Shown here piece after piece: positions 24,851 through 34,547 of a stretch of DNA of 64,000 nt (positions within the stretch are counted from its first letter, which is position 1; the number at the start of each line of letters is the position of its first letter). Below the pieces are notes generated by a model. That model was not told where the DNA came from, made no database searches, and saw only the letters and a program-made list of their open reading frames with translations. The position numbers were made by a program, and so were the translations under genes. Origin of the DNA: a bacterium (GTDB lineage Bacteria > Zhuqueibacterota > QNDG01 > JAGLOF01); assembly GCA_016934955.1 (NCBI GenBank), contig JAFGRY010000037.1:1-64000 (forward strand), written 5' to 3'.

Positions 24851-27760
24851 CTACTTCTCCTTCTCCCACGCCTTGATTCCGTGCTGCATCCAGTCGGGCA
24901 TGGGCGCGCCCTTCAGGTGGTGATCGAAAAACTCGGCCAGGCGAATCGTCCAGTCCATCATGTTTACCCGCTTTCTCAACCCGTGATCCTCCCCGTTGTA
25001 GTTGAACATGTAGGCCTCCTTGCCCAGGCGGCGCAGGGCCATCATGTACTCGATGCCCTGGTACCAGGGAACCGCGCCGTCCTTGTCGTTATGCATCATC
25101 ATGATCGGCGTCTCCACCTTGTCGGCCCAGAACAGGGGTGAGTTCTCGATGTAGCGCAGGGGGACATCCCAGAGACTGGCGCCAAGACGGCTCTGGGTTT
25201 TCTCATACTGGAACTGTCGCACCATGCCGCTGCCCCAGCGGATGCCGCCGTAGGCGCTGGTCATGTTCGAGACAGGGGCGCCTGCTTCCACAGCCGCGAA
25301 TATATTCGTCTGGGTGATCATGTAGGCGATCTGGTACCCGCCCCAGCTGTGACCCTGAATGCCGATGGCATCCTCATCAACGAACCCTCTGTTTACAAGC
25401 AGCTGAATGCCGGGAAGCACACATTTAAGGGCATCCTGACCGGGATACCCGGTGCCGTACTCGATGTCGGGCATCCAGAGCAGGTAGCCGTTGCTCACGT
25501 AGTAGGAAGGATTGATTGACGATCCCGGCGACGGGTTGCGGTAGCGATGCAGCCCCTGGTGCAGTGTCTCATAGATGTAGACCATGAGGGGATATTTTTT
25601 TGAAGGATCGAAATTGTCTGGCTTGATGAATATGCCCTTGAGCGGCGTGCCGTCCGAGCTCTCGAAGTCGATCAGTTCCGCGTGGCCCCAGATATAGGGG
25701 TCCATTTGCGCCCCCAGATCGGTGATTCGTTCGGGAGCGGTAAAATCAGCGTCACTGATCCAGAGATCGGGATACTCGTCGAATGCCTGGCGGGTAAATA
25801 GAAATCTCTCCGCTGCATCGGCCTTCGTGACCCGGCCGTAGGACTTCTCGGCCATGATAAGTTTGTGCGGGAGTGCGGTACCTGTGACCCTGTCCCGGTA
25901 ATAGCCGCTTGCCATGCTTTCTTCATTGGTCGTGCTGAGCAGCATCGGTGCATCAGGATCGATGGTATACTCATCCCGGTCCAGACTGACATACCTGAAG
26001 GAAAGATCGTTTTTACGTCCGTACCCTTCAGTGATCATGCGCCGGGTTTTGCCGTCCGGCGATATGTCCCAGATGTCGTACCGGTCATATACCAGCACTG
26101 TTTTGTCGCCGTCGGTCCATCCGGCCATGCCGTAGGGGGAGGCGGGTTCGGGCGTGTCGTGGTCTTCCTGATCAAAATGGACGCCCAGTCCCTCCGTGAC
26201 ATTGCGCGTCATGCCGTTTTTCAGATCATGGATAAACCAGTCTCTGCCTTCAAACCAGGTTACATATCTGCCGTTGGGCGAAAGTCTGCCGCTGCCAAAA
26301 AGCTTCTTTTTTACCAGCGTGCGGTCGCCCGTTTTCGTGTCCACGATCCAGAGATCATTGAATGAGCCGAAATAGGACATCATCGGCGCATAGGGCCATT
26401 CATTATTGGCAAAGGCCACCGCTCCGCGTCTGTTAAGACTGAGTTCAGGCAGATCCTTGTCACCAAGCTGAACGAACTTTTTCCTTTTAATATGATATAC
26501 CGCTTCCCAGCCGTTATCCCTCACCCGGTTTTCCATCAGCTTCTGCTGGGGCTGCGGATAGGGATCCTGCCAGTGCCAGAGATCGAACTCCGCCTTCTCC
26601 TCAGCTTCATCCTCGTTATCTTCCACGGCGGGCGGAATCTCCTTGATCGAAAACAGTACCACGGTTCCATCGTCGCTGAAACCAAGCCCCTCTTTATCGG
26701 TCACGGACATCCCTTCGGGGAAGCCCGGCGTGGATGTATGAGACACCCAGAGCTCCGCCTGATCGGTCCCCACGTTCAACCCGTAAAGAGCGAATGCCGG
26801 TTCGTCGGCTTCATAATCATCCCGGTTGGTCACAAAGGCCAGAACCGTCTCTTCTTCATTCATCGCCCACTGTTTGTAATCGCCTTTTCCGGTCAGCAGC
26901 GGTTCGGCGGCGGATTCTCCCGGTCTCAAATCAAATATACCGTCTGTTTTCAATGTATCCTTGGTCAGGACGACAAAGAAGAGGTGCTTACCGTCTTTTG
27001 TGAACCGGTAGGAGGTCACCCATTCCTGGACGGTTTCGGATCCGTTTTCAAGGCTGCGTAGCACGAGTCCGGTTCCCTCCTTGCGGGCGTCTTCCCGTTT
27101 TTTCCGTTTCTCCTCCCGCTTTTTCTCTTCTTCGCTTTTTTCCGGTTTCTCTTCTTTTTTCCCTTCCTCTTTCTTTTCTACGGTCTCTTTCTTTTCACCT
27201 GCTTCAGTTTCCTTTTCTTCAGATTCATTGTCCTTTTCTTTCTTCGGCTTTTCAGCCTCCTCCTTCAGGTACGCGACCCAGCCGCCGGATTCATCCGGCA
27301 TACTGAAACTCTTGACACTGTCGATAACGGTAACACTGCCGTCCTTCAGATCCATAATGCCGAGCTGCTTGTAGAGTTTCTTCTTTTTCTTGTCTTTCTT
27401 TGATGCGTCCACCGCCTCCTTGTCAGGGGAGATCATAAACACCGCGAAGCGGGAATCGTAACTGAATGCGGGCCGAGCCGCCCGTTCAGCTTCCGTGCCT
27501 TCACCCGTATACCCGATCAAGTGCGCATACACGGTGCCCGTTTCAGGATGTTTTACGATCAGCCTGCCGTCACCGTCCTGAGGCGCCTCCATATACAGCA
27601 CCCAGCCGCCGTCGGGGCTGATCGCACTGCCGCTTATCGATTTCCATCCATCGTAGATATCATGGGTTACAGGTTTTTTAGGGCCCTGAGCGGCAGCCGG
27701 GGAAGATACCCAGAGCACACCGGTTAACAGCGCAAGGGACAGAACGTTGAGATTCTTCAT
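24851..27760 (-). CDS. Secreted S9-family (prolyl oligopeptidase-like) serine peptidase 1
   Basis: About 969 residues from ATG 27758-27760, right after GGGAGGTCCC. Signal peptide (ends PAAAQ), then a WD-type beta-propeller N-terminal half and an alpha/beta hydrolase C-terminal domain. The catalytic serine is in GIQGHSWGGYQIAY, the aspartate in MMHNDKDGAVPWYQG and the histidine in NGEDHGLRKR. Around residues 175-235 an unusually charged lysine/glutamate block (KKEKDNESEEKETEAGEKK and onward) interrupts the propeller. A paralogue of similar size lies at 31494-34442. Periplasmic or extracellular peptide cleavage is the probable role. Confidence 0.88.
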   Translation of the reverse strand: MKNLNVLSLALLTGVLWVSSPAAAQGPKKPVTHDIYDGWKSISGSAISPDGGWVLYMEAPQDGDGRLIVKHPETGTVYAHLIGYTGEGTEAERAARPAFSYDSRFAVFMISPDKEAVDASKKDKKKKKLYKQLGIMDLKDGSVTVIDSVKSFSMPDESGGWVAYLKEEAEKPKKEKDNESEEKETEAGEKKETVEKKEEGKKEEKPEKSEEEKKREEKRKKREDARKEGTGLVLRSLENGSETVQEWVTSYRFTKDGKHLFFVVLTKDTLKTDGIFDLRPGESAAEPLLTGKGDYKQWAMNEEETVLAFVTNRDDYEADEPAFALYGLNVGTDQAELWVSHTSTPGFPEGMSVTDKEGLGFSDDGTVVLFSIKEIPPAVEDNEDEAEEKAEFDLWHWQDPYPQPQQKLMENRVRDNGWEAVYHIKRKKFVQLGDKDLPELSLNRRGAVAFANNEWPYAPMMSYFGSFNDLWIVDTKTGDRTLVKKKLFGSGRLSPNGRYVTWFEGRDWFIHDLKNGMTRNVTEGLGVHFDQEDHDTPEPASPYGMAGWTDGDKTVLVYDRYDIWDISPDGKTRRMITEGYGRKNDLSFRYVSLDRDEYTIDPDAPMLLSTTNEESMASGYYRDRVTGTALPHKLIMAEKSYGRVTKADAAERFLFTRQAFDEYPDLWISDADFTAPERITDLGAQMDPYIWGHAELIDFESSDGTPLKGIFIKPDNFDPSKKYPLMVYIYETLHQGLHRYRNPSPGSSINPSYYVSNGYLLWMPDIEYGTGYPGQDALKCVLPGIQLLVNRGFVDEDAIGIQGHSWGGYQIAYMITQTNIFAAVEAGAPVSNMTSAYGGIRWGSGMVRQFQYEKTQSRLGASLWDVPLRYIENSPLFWADKVETPIMMMHNDKDGAVPWYQGIEYMMALRRLGKEAYMFNYNGEDHGLRKRVNMMDWTIRLAEFFDHHLKGAPMPDWMQHGIKAWEKEK

Positions 27761-27800
27761 GGGACCTCCCGATAGTGGTAATAATTGCCATGTAGATAAC

Positions 27801-27829
27801 AACCTACATAATCCATTTTAAAAATTCAA
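27801..27829 (-). promoter_or_regulatory. Promoter of S9 peptidase 1
   Basis: On the minus strand TTGAAT (27829-27824), 17 bases, TAGGTT (27806-27801), about 40 bases upstream of the start codon. Confidence 0.45.
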
Positions 27830-27912
27830 CCTTTTGTTGCGAAAACCGGCACTTCAAGGAGATCGGAGGCGAAACCGGCCCGATGACGGGAAACCAATAC
27901 ATGGATCCGGAT

Positions 27913-27941
27913 AAAAAAAAGCCGCCCGGTTTGAGGCGGCT
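27913..27941 (-). terminator. Terminator of the TPR/barrel gene
   Basis: On the minus strand AGCCGCC pairs with GGCGGCT around an eight-base loop, followed by eight T residues. It lies 27 bases past the stop at 27968. Confidence 0.8.
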
Positions 27942-27967
27942 CTTTCTGTCACTCTCTGAAATTGCAT

Positions 27968-29392
27968 TTATATGCCGACATTGAGATAATGCCGGGCGCG
28001 GCCCACGTACTCGGAATCGGGAAAACGGCGAAGCAGTTCTCTGAATGCGGTGAACGCCTCTTCCTGCTGTCCCATCATCAGGTAGCACTGGCCCTTCATG
28101 AGCAGTGAGTCGTCGAGTTTGGTCGAAGACTGCCCTGCCAGGATATTGTTGAACTGGATAATGGCATTTGCACAGTCGCCCAGGGCATAGTTGCACTCTC
28201 CGATCCAGTATCGGCAGTTGTCCGCGAATTTGTGGTATGGTTCTTCATTCAGCAAAGCCTGGAACATGGCCATCGCCGTCTGGTAATCGGCCTGTTTGTA
28301 CACTTCCAGCGCCTGTTTGTAACGCGTCATATAGGGAACCGCGGCCTGTCCCTGCTGAGGATAGGATTGGGGCTGCTGAACGTATGTCTGCTGCGGCGGG
28401 ACATAGGTCTGCTGCGGCTGCTGCATATAGGTCTGCTGGGACTGCTGTCCATACTGGGGCTGTGCGTACGATTGCTGCGGCTGCTGCGCGTAGGACTGCT
28501 GCGGCTGCTGTGAAAATGTCTGAGGGGGCTGATTGTATAATTGCCGGGGCTGTGCGGCGACCTGCATCCCCTGCTGTACCGGGTATCCGCCCATCTCCGC
28601 GAACCGGGCATCATGAGAATAGACGATTGTCTTCATCTCTTCGATCCGCTGTTTGTTCGAGGTGACGTTCTGCTCCAGCTCTTTCATGCGATCTTCCAGC
28701 AGACTGTCGGTCGTCCTTCGGGCGGCAGCGGCAGCACCGTCGTCATTGGTAAACAGGCTGGCAAAATTCTGCTGTTCTGTGGCCGTCGTCGACGCCAGCG
28801 CCGTACGGTTAAGGTCAAGCGTGACCCCCGCCTTGGCGACCCAGTAAATTGGTTTGGTATCGAGTTTGGAAAACACGCTGTTGCGATATTCGCCGCTGAT
28901 CCAGAATTTGGTCTGTCTTCTATCGAGGACCAGTTCAAATCCCGTTCCCATGGACACACAGCCTTCCAGATCCGCGTTGCCTGTATTCGATCCCGAGGCG
29001 GTTATCTGCTTGATCGTACTGTTGTAGAAACCGAATCCTGCGGTTAGAAACGGCTGGAACACCTGACCGGTGACCATATTGTACTTGAACGCGAAATCAA
29101 TGGAAGGAAGAAGGATGATTTTCTGGGTTTCCGTCTCGAAAAAATCATCAGATGCGGTGAGGATGCCACCGGAAGCCAGAAAGGAAACCTTCCGGGTGAG
29201 GTAGAACTCGAGAGAAAGCTGTCCGCCCGAGCCCATTCCCGACCCTGCCATTTGGGAGGCGTCCCGCCTGGTGCCCACCAGGTGGAATCCTATGGAGCGG
29301 GGTTTGAACACTTCCGTTCCATCCGTCTGTGCGGCTGCGGTAAGTACACTCAGCAATGTTCCCACCACCGCAGCTGTCATTATTCTTCGCAT
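27968..29392 (-). CDS. Outer-membrane barrel fused to Gln/Pro/Tyr-rich linker and CpoB-like TPR domain
   Basis: About 474 residues from ATG 29390-29392, seven bases after AGGAG. Signal peptide (ends TAAAQ), then a barrel-like N-terminal domain (FLASGGILTASDDFFETE, FQPFLTAGFGFYN), a short coiled coil near LLEDRMKELEQNVTSNKQ, a low-complexity linker of about 90 residues made of QQPQQ(S/T)Y units, and a C-terminal TPR array (YKQADYQTAMAMFQALL, then MGQQEEAFTAFRELLRRFPDSEYV) as in CpoB/YbgF of the Tol-Pal system. The role is inferred to be envelope organisation. No tol or pal gene is nearby. Confidence 0.7.
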   Translation of the reverse strand: MRRIMTAAVVGTLLSVLTAAAQTDGTEVFKPRSIGFHLVGTRRDASQMAGSGMGSGGQLSLEFYLTRKVSFLASGGILTASDDFFETETQKIILLPSIDFAFKYNMVTGQVFQPFLTAGFGFYNSTIKQITASGSNTGNADLEGCVSMGTGFELVLDRRQTKFWISGEYRNSVFSKLDTKPIYWVAKAGVTLDLNRTALASTTATEQQNFASLFTNDDGAAAAARRTTDSLLEDRMKELEQNVTSNKQRIEEMKTIVYSHDARFAEMGGYPVQQGMQVAAQPRQLYNQPPQTFSQQPQQSYAQQPQQSYAQPQYGQQSQQTYMQQPQQTYVPPQQTYVQQPQSYPQQGQAAVPYMTRYKQALEVYKQADYQTAMAMFQALLNEEPYHKFADNCRYWIGECNYALGDCANAIIQFNNILAGQSSTKLDDSLLMKGQCYLMMGQQEEAFTAFRELLRRFPDSEYVGRARHYLNVGI

Positions 29393-29843
29393 TTTCTTAC
29401 TCCTTGAACGTGAACAGGATAACTTCAAATAAGCACACGCTTTATCTACGCAAAACAAATGACAAGCACAATTTATGCCAAACATATTAATTATCAGGAA
29501 CCAAAATAAGCAGACAGGGGGGAACGCAGGTGGCAATAGAATCATAGGATCTAATAAAACAATCAATTAAGACAATTAATGCTCGATGCGGTGCAGTGTG
29601 AGGAAAATGGTGGAAACATGTGACGGGAATGACCGGGAACACCGGCGATTATTGCAAAATGAAACGTTTTTGCCGCTGACAAGCAAGATCTGCCCCCCGG
29701 CCTCTGTTCCCGGGGACCAGCTCCCTGAGCAGCCGCAGCGCAGGGGGTGCGACCGGAACGAGCCGGTAATCGCAGGTTAAACGTGGAGCATCGCATTCCG
29801 GGACCCCGGCAGCAGGCACAGGAGACAGCCGGTAACCGACGGC
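29393..29843. other. Intergenic region without a supported gene
   Basis: This 451-base gap lies upstream of the barrel/TPR gene and downstream of nnr. Short open frames are present on both strands but none has a ribosome site or recognisable protein text. A weak promoter (TTGTGC, 17 bases, TAGATA on the minus strand, near 29436-29464) may serve the barrel/TPR gene. Confidence 0.4.
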
Positions 29844-31418
29844 TTACACGCTTTCAATCACTCCGTAATAATCCGCAAACAGATCATCATATTCGCTTCG
29901 ATACAGCAGCACCGCTTCCGGCAGCATCTCCATGATATCACGGGCGGTCAACCCGTCCTCCCCTTTCTCTTCAGCTGCCAGGTCACCGGCCAACCCATGG
30001 ATGAAGACACCCACCTGTACCGCTTTCTCAACCGGCAGCCCCAGCCCGTACATGGCCGCGATGGTCCCGGCAAGCACATCACCCGAGCCCGCGGAGGCCA
30101 TTCCCGAATTGCCGCTGAGGTTGATAAAAACACGGCCGTCCGGCAGGCCGATCAGCGAATGGGCTCCTTTCAGTACTATGACAGCGTTCCATGATCCGGC
30201 TGTCCGCCGCAGTATATCGACGGGATCACTCAGCACATCCCCGATCGGCATCCCGGCGAGCCGTGCCATTTCACCGGGATGCGGCGTCATAATCGTTCCT
30301 CCGCTGCGCCGTTTTACCACTTCCCGCATGCCGCAGACCGCGGTCAGACCGTCGCCGTCGACAAGCACCGGGCGCTCTATATCCGGCAGCAGGGCTCCGA
30401 TCAGCTTCGGAATATCGGGATCTCGGGAAAGGCCCGGCCCGATGACCGTCAGATCGCACGCTCCCGCCTGCGCCAGCAGGGCCGGGGCGCTGGAAGCGGC
30501 AATCGCACCGCTTTTTGTCGCCTGCTGCGGCATGAAGACAATCTCGCTGCCCCCCGCACCCAGTGTTTGCACAACCGCTGCCGGCGCCGCCAGACGGGAA
30601 TACCCTCCTCCTGCTTTCAGAAATGACATGGCGGCAAAATAGGGCGCGCCCAGGTAGGATGGTGCGCCCGCGATAAACAGAACATCTCCGAACGTCCCCT
30701 TGTGCCCGAACTCGGATCTGTCAGGAAGCCCGGACGGCACATTGACCGCCGTTCGTATCTCCTCGGAATCGGTCAATTCCGGCGGGAAACTGAGATGGGA
30801 GACGAACAGCGCTCCTCCGGCCGCGAATCCCGGATAGAGCAGATTACCCAGCTTCGGCAGGCCCAGGGTCACGGTGATGTCGGCTTCAACGGCCGTCCCC
30901 ATGATCTGCCCCGTATTGCCGTTGACACCGGAAGGAATATCGACGGATACAACAGGAAGCCCGCTGCTGTTTATCTGTTCGATTATCTCCGCGTATACTC
31001 CGGACACCTCTTTAGTCAGCCCCGTTCCCAGAAGGGCGTCAACGATCACATCGGCTGAGAGAATGATGTCATCGAACATCTCGGCGCTTTCGATCCTGTC
31101 AACGGGGAGACCCAGCTGCGTGCAGATGGTGTAATTTACAGCAGCGGCACCCGTGAACCTGGCAGGATCGCCGGCGAGCACCACTCTGACCAGGCTGCCC
31201 CGGGAGTGCAGCTGTCGCGCGATGACCAGGCCATCGCCGCCGTTGTTGCCGCTTCCGCAGATAACGGCAAACTGCGCTTCGGGTGTTTCCACATGATCGA
31301 GAATGATCCGGGAAACCGCAAGACCGGCATTCTCCATCAGCAGTTCGTCCTTGATGCCATAGTCGGAAATGGCCTTCCTGTCAAGGGCTCTCATCTCTTC
31401 AACAGTACTGACCTTCAT
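29844..31418 (-). CDS. nnr: Bifunctional NAD(P)H-hydrate epimerase and dehydratase
   Basis: A 524-residue two-domain enzyme. The N-terminal YjeF_N epimerase domain (residues ~1-215) has ICGSGNNGGDGLVIARQL and VDALLGTGL; the C-terminal ADP/ATP-dependent dehydratase domain has GHKGTFGDVLFIAG, MTPHPGEMARL and NSGMASAGSGDVLAGTIAA. Together they repair hydrated NADH and NADPH. GGAGG precedes the ATG. Separated from the downstream-reading S9 gene by a terminator. Cytosolic housekeeping role. Confidence 0.95.
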   Translation of the reverse strand: MKVSTVEEMRALDRKAISDYGIKDELLMENAGLAVSRIILDHVETPEAQFAVICGSGNNGGDGLVIARQLHSRGSLVRVVLAGDPARFTGAAAVNYTICTQLGLPVDRIESAEMFDDIILSADVIVDALLGTGLTKEVSGVYAEIIEQINSSGLPVVSVDIPSGVNGNTGQIMGTAVEADITVTLGLPKLGNLLYPGFAAGGALFVSHLSFPPELTDSEEIRTAVNVPSGLPDRSEFGHKGTFGDVLFIAGAPSYLGAPYFAAMSFLKAGGGYSRLAAPAAVVQTLGAGGSEIVFMPQQATKSGAIAASSAPALLAQAGACDLTVIGPGLSRDPDIPKLIGALLPDIERPVLVDGDGLTAVCGMREVVKRRSGGTIMTPHPGEMARLAGMPIGDVLSDPVDILRRTAGSWNAVIVLKGAHSLIGLPDGRVFINLSGNSGMASAGSGDVLAGTIAAMYGLGLPVEKAVQVGVFIHGLAGDLAAEEKGEDGLTARDIMEMLPEAVLLYRSEYDDLFADYYGVIESV

Positions 31419-31431
31419 AATCCCTCCAGCT

Positions 31432-31476
31432 GCGAAAGAGGCCGCGTCCGCAGCAGCGGGCCGCGGCCTCTTTCGC
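31432..31476 (-). terminator. Strong hairpin between S9 peptidase 2 and nnr
   Basis: A 15-base perfect inverted repeat (31432-31446 with 31462-31476) lies between the stop at 31494 and the nnr start. It lacks a clear T-run on the minus side (GCAGCTGG). Confidence 0.55.
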
Positions 31477-31493
31477 CGTACAGTCCGATACCG

Positions 31494-34442
31494 TTACTCT
31501 TCCGTCTTCTCAGCCTTTTTTTCTGTATCCGTGCTGCCGTTTTCTTTCTTCTGCGCCTTCAGCAGTTTTGCCCGGGCCTTGAGATGATCTGTCAGGTCGA
31601 GGTGATCCACTCCCTTCACCCACCACTCCGGAGCCTCCTCCCCTTTCAAATAATGGTCGAAGAACTCTTTCATCCGGACCATATAGTCCTTTTTGTTCTC
31701 CATCTTGCTCAGGCCGTGGTTCTCCCCCTTGTATTCGAGCATGACCACCGGCTTCTCGAGACGGCGCAGCGTGTTATAATACTCGACACCCTGGTTGTAA
31801 TCGACGGCGCCGTCTTTGTCATTGTGAAGTATGATCAGGGGCGTATTGACTTTCCCGGCGTGATACACCGGCGAATTGCGGGTGTAGGCGTCGAGGTTAT
31901 CCCAGTATCCCCCGTAGAACCGGCCCTGGCTGGACTCGAAAATCGCCATATTGCCGCCGCCGGAATTCCAGTAAATCGATGAATACATACTGATCATATT
32001 CGTAAGCGGCGCCCCGGCAATGGCCGCCTTGAACATATCAGTCTGGGTGATGATGAACGCGGTCTGGTACCCTCCCCAGGAATGACCGTGAATGCCGATC
32101 CTGTCTTTGTCAACGATGCCTGTTGCGATAGCGGCCTTGACCGCCGGGACGATGCAGGCAACCGACGAGAGCCCCGGATCGTTGACCTTGAAAACGATAT
32201 CCGGATTGAATACCGCGTACCCGTGACTCAGATAATAGGCCTGGTTGAAACCGCCTCCGGCAATACCGGGCCGGGGATAGGCGTTCGCCCGCTGGGACAG
32301 CTTTTCGTACATATACACGATTGTCGGGTACTGTTTGCCCTCTTCGTATCCGGCGGGGAGGTAGAGGATGCCCTGCAGTTTGTCTCCGTTTTCACTGACG
32401 TAATCGATTATTCTGAGACCGGCGGACCAGAGGAAATCCTTCTGCTGCGGATTGGTGTCGGTCAGTTTTCTTCCCCGGGCCAGACCGGCGTCACTGACAT
32501 AGTATTCGGGATAATCACTGTTGGTTTCCCGCGTGTACAGGAACACGCCGGCATCTTCGGCCTTCATCAGCCGGCTGAACAGGGCGTCGTCCCAGAGCAG
32601 GGACTCGGCCTGGTTCTTAACGATTCTGATAATGCCGTGTTTCTTTGTCCATTCTCCGTAGGAGGAAAAATACTGGGGATCGGAAAAATCGATCCCTTCT
32701 TCCTCGGGATAGGTGAGCACCCGCGACTGATACCTGATCTGCTTCTCCCTGCCGTCCGGGGTCAGTCTCGTCACTTTGCCGCCGTGCACGGAGACTATGT
32801 AAAGGTCCCAGCCGTCAGAGAGGAGTACACCGGCGTCGTCCTTGAGCCATCCCTGGGGCCGTATCGGCGGATCCTTGACATTGTGATCATCTTCCACATC
32901 GATAAACGACACCGGCGCCCCTTTGGTGATGTTGTAACTCCTGCCCGTTTTCAGCTCAAAGGTGTAGTAGTCGCCGTCCCGGTAATAGAGCAGGTGGGTG
33001 CCTTCGGGAGAGGGGCCGAAATACCAGCGAAGCTTTTCCAGAATCTTGTCCCGTTCGCCGGTTTTCAGATCCGTGGTGTAGACATCGAGATAACGGCGGC
33101 CGTCCATGTTGCCCATGGGCAGATAGGGATCCTGATCTGTCCCCACCGCCCGATCGCCGTTTTTCATAACGGTGAAATGCCGGACATCGTCATCCGAAAG
33201 CCGGATAAATCGTTTCTCCGCGGGGTTGTAATAGCAGTCATAGCTGTAATTCTTGTCCATGGTTTCCTGCACCCACTGCTGCGACTGCAGCCGCTTGTCG
33301 CGCCAGTGCCAGATCACCATCTTCGGCAAGTCCCCTTCATCGTCCCTGCCATCGACTTTTTTCTCCGGTTTCTTGTCCGCGTTTGTTCCGGTGCTGTCGG
33401 CCGCTTCCTTTTCCATATCGGCTTTCTTCTTCTCTTCCTCCTTGCGGATCCTCTCTTTCGCTTTGTCGGTGAGCGCTACCTCCCGGATTCCAAAAGTGAG
33501 GAACGTCAGGTTTTCTCCCCAGGCCGGTGTCTGTTTGGGGCTGACGCTGAACGTGTCGGGCAAACTGGGTTCTTCGCATGGATCGAAGACGACTTTCACC
33601 GGCTGATTCTTTTCGAGATTCTTGAATCCGAGGACGGAGTAAAGCATCTCTTCGTAATCATCATGCTTGCTGCCTTTAAGCACGGCAAAGCCGTCGCCCT
33701 CGTCGGTCCAGTTCAATCGCTCGTAATCGGCGTCGTCATTGTCGAGCACCTGAATGACACCGGTTTTCATACTGCGCAGCTGAATGCCGTTGCCGGCCTT
33801 GTCATCGGCATCGATGAGCAGCACCAGATAACGTCCGTATTTATCAAACCCATACCCTGCCACATCACCGAAGTACAGCTGCTTTGCCGTGGCCAGTTCG
33901 TGCAGAATGAGACCGGTTCCCTTGCCGGCATCCTTTTCCGGCTTGCCTTCCGGAGCATATTTTTTCATGGCCAGCCAGCCCGGATTTTCGCCTGAAAACC
34001 GGAAATCGCTCACTTTCGTAAAGGTGGTATCATCACCGCTGACCAGGTCGAGCAGTGTCATATCGTTATAGGATTTCTTCTTCTGTTTTTCCAGCTTCTC
34101 GGATTCCGCGGTTGTGGGGGAGACACTGAAGGCCACCCAGCGTGAATCATCGGAAAAAAGAATGCGTCCGAACGATGTTTTCCCGACATCGAAGGCATAG
34201 GACGTGGTGTCCGTGGTGCTCTTCACATAGACTTTACTGTCACCTTCGGTGGGCGCAGCGAGCCAGGCGAACCACTCTCCGTTATTTGCAAGAGCGGTGG
34301 AACGGATGCTTTTCCACTCGGCCATGTCCCACAGCTCCAGCGGACGTTTTTCGGGCTGCGTGTCCTGGGCCGAGAGGCCGCATACAGGGATGAGGAGGAT
34401 CAGGAACAGCAGAATCCTCAATTTCTTGCTGGATGGATGCAT
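31494..34442 (-). CDS. Secreted S9-family serine peptidase 2
   Basis: A 982-residue paralogue of the peptidase at 24.9-27.8 kb. AAAGGAG precedes the ATG. The signal peptide ends near CGLSAQ. The propeller half contains a lysine/glutamate-rich insert (KERIRKEEEKKKADMEKEA, about residue 330), at a different place from the insert of peptidase 1. Catalytic residues: serine in GIHGHSWGGYQTAF, aspartate in LHNDKDGAVDYNQG, histidine in YKGENHGLSKM. The C-terminus is another charged tail (LLKAQKKENGSTDTEKKAEK). Extracellular or periplasmic peptidase. Confidence 0.88.
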   Translation of the reverse strand: MHPSSKKLRILLFLILLIPVCGLSAQDTQPEKRPLELWDMAEWKSIRSTALANNGEWFAWLAAPTEGDSKVYVKSTTDTTSYAFDVGKTSFGRILFSDDSRWVAFSVSPTTAESEKLEKQKKKSYNDMTLLDLVSGDDTTFTKVSDFRFSGENPGWLAMKKYAPEGKPEKDAGKGTGLILHELATAKQLYFGDVAGYGFDKYGRYLVLLIDADDKAGNGIQLRSMKTGVIQVLDNDDADYERLNWTDEGDGFAVLKGSKHDDYEEMLYSVLGFKNLEKNQPVKVVFDPCEEPSLPDTFSVSPKQTPAWGENLTFLTFGIREVALTDKAKERIRKEEEKKKADMEKEAADSTGTNADKKPEKKVDGRDDEGDLPKMVIWHWRDKRLQSQQWVQETMDKNYSYDCYYNPAEKRFIRLSDDDVRHFTVMKNGDRAVGTDQDPYLPMGNMDGRRYLDVYTTDLKTGERDKILEKLRWYFGPSPEGTHLLYYRDGDYYTFELKTGRSYNITKGAPVSFIDVEDDHNVKDPPIRPQGWLKDDAGVLLSDGWDLYIVSVHGGKVTRLTPDGREKQIRYQSRVLTYPEEEGIDFSDPQYFSSYGEWTKKHGIIRIVKNQAESLLWDDALFSRLMKAEDAGVFLYTRETNSDYPEYYVSDAGLARGRKLTDTNPQQKDFLWSAGLRIIDYVSENGDKLQGILYLPAGYEEGKQYPTIVYMYEKLSQRANAYPRPGIAGGGFNQAYYLSHGYAVFNPDIVFKVNDPGLSSVACIVPAVKAAIATGIVDKDRIGIHGHSWGGYQTAFIITQTDMFKAAIAGAPLTNMISMYSSIYWNSGGGNMAIFESSQGRFYGGYWDNLDAYTRNSPVYHAGKVNTPLIILHNDKDGAVDYNQGVEYYNTLRRLEKPVVMLEYKGENHGLSKMENKKDYMVRMKEFFDHYLKGEEAPEWWVKGVDHLDLTDHLKARAKLLKAQKKENGSTDTEKKAEKTEE

Positions 34443-34547
34443 TGATTTCTCCTTTTATTGGTTTTGGTTTACACAGGTGTACGGTTGTGAGCCGGGATGG
34501 GTCACCGCGGTTTCATTTGACAACGGCCCGCGCGCCTCCGCGCCGTT

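Noticed and set aside
28310-28600. Repeat tract at DNA level as a possible CRISPR or tandem-repeat locus
   Set aside because: The repetition is codon-level (Gln/Pro/Tyr text of the TPR protein), in frame, with no spacers.
29563-29796. 77-residue minus-strand frame in the 451-base gap
   Set aside because: No ribosome site and composition typical of chance frames.
32082-33995. 637-residue plus-strand frame over S9 peptidase 2
   Set aside because: Antisense shadow of a peptidase with an intact catalytic triad.
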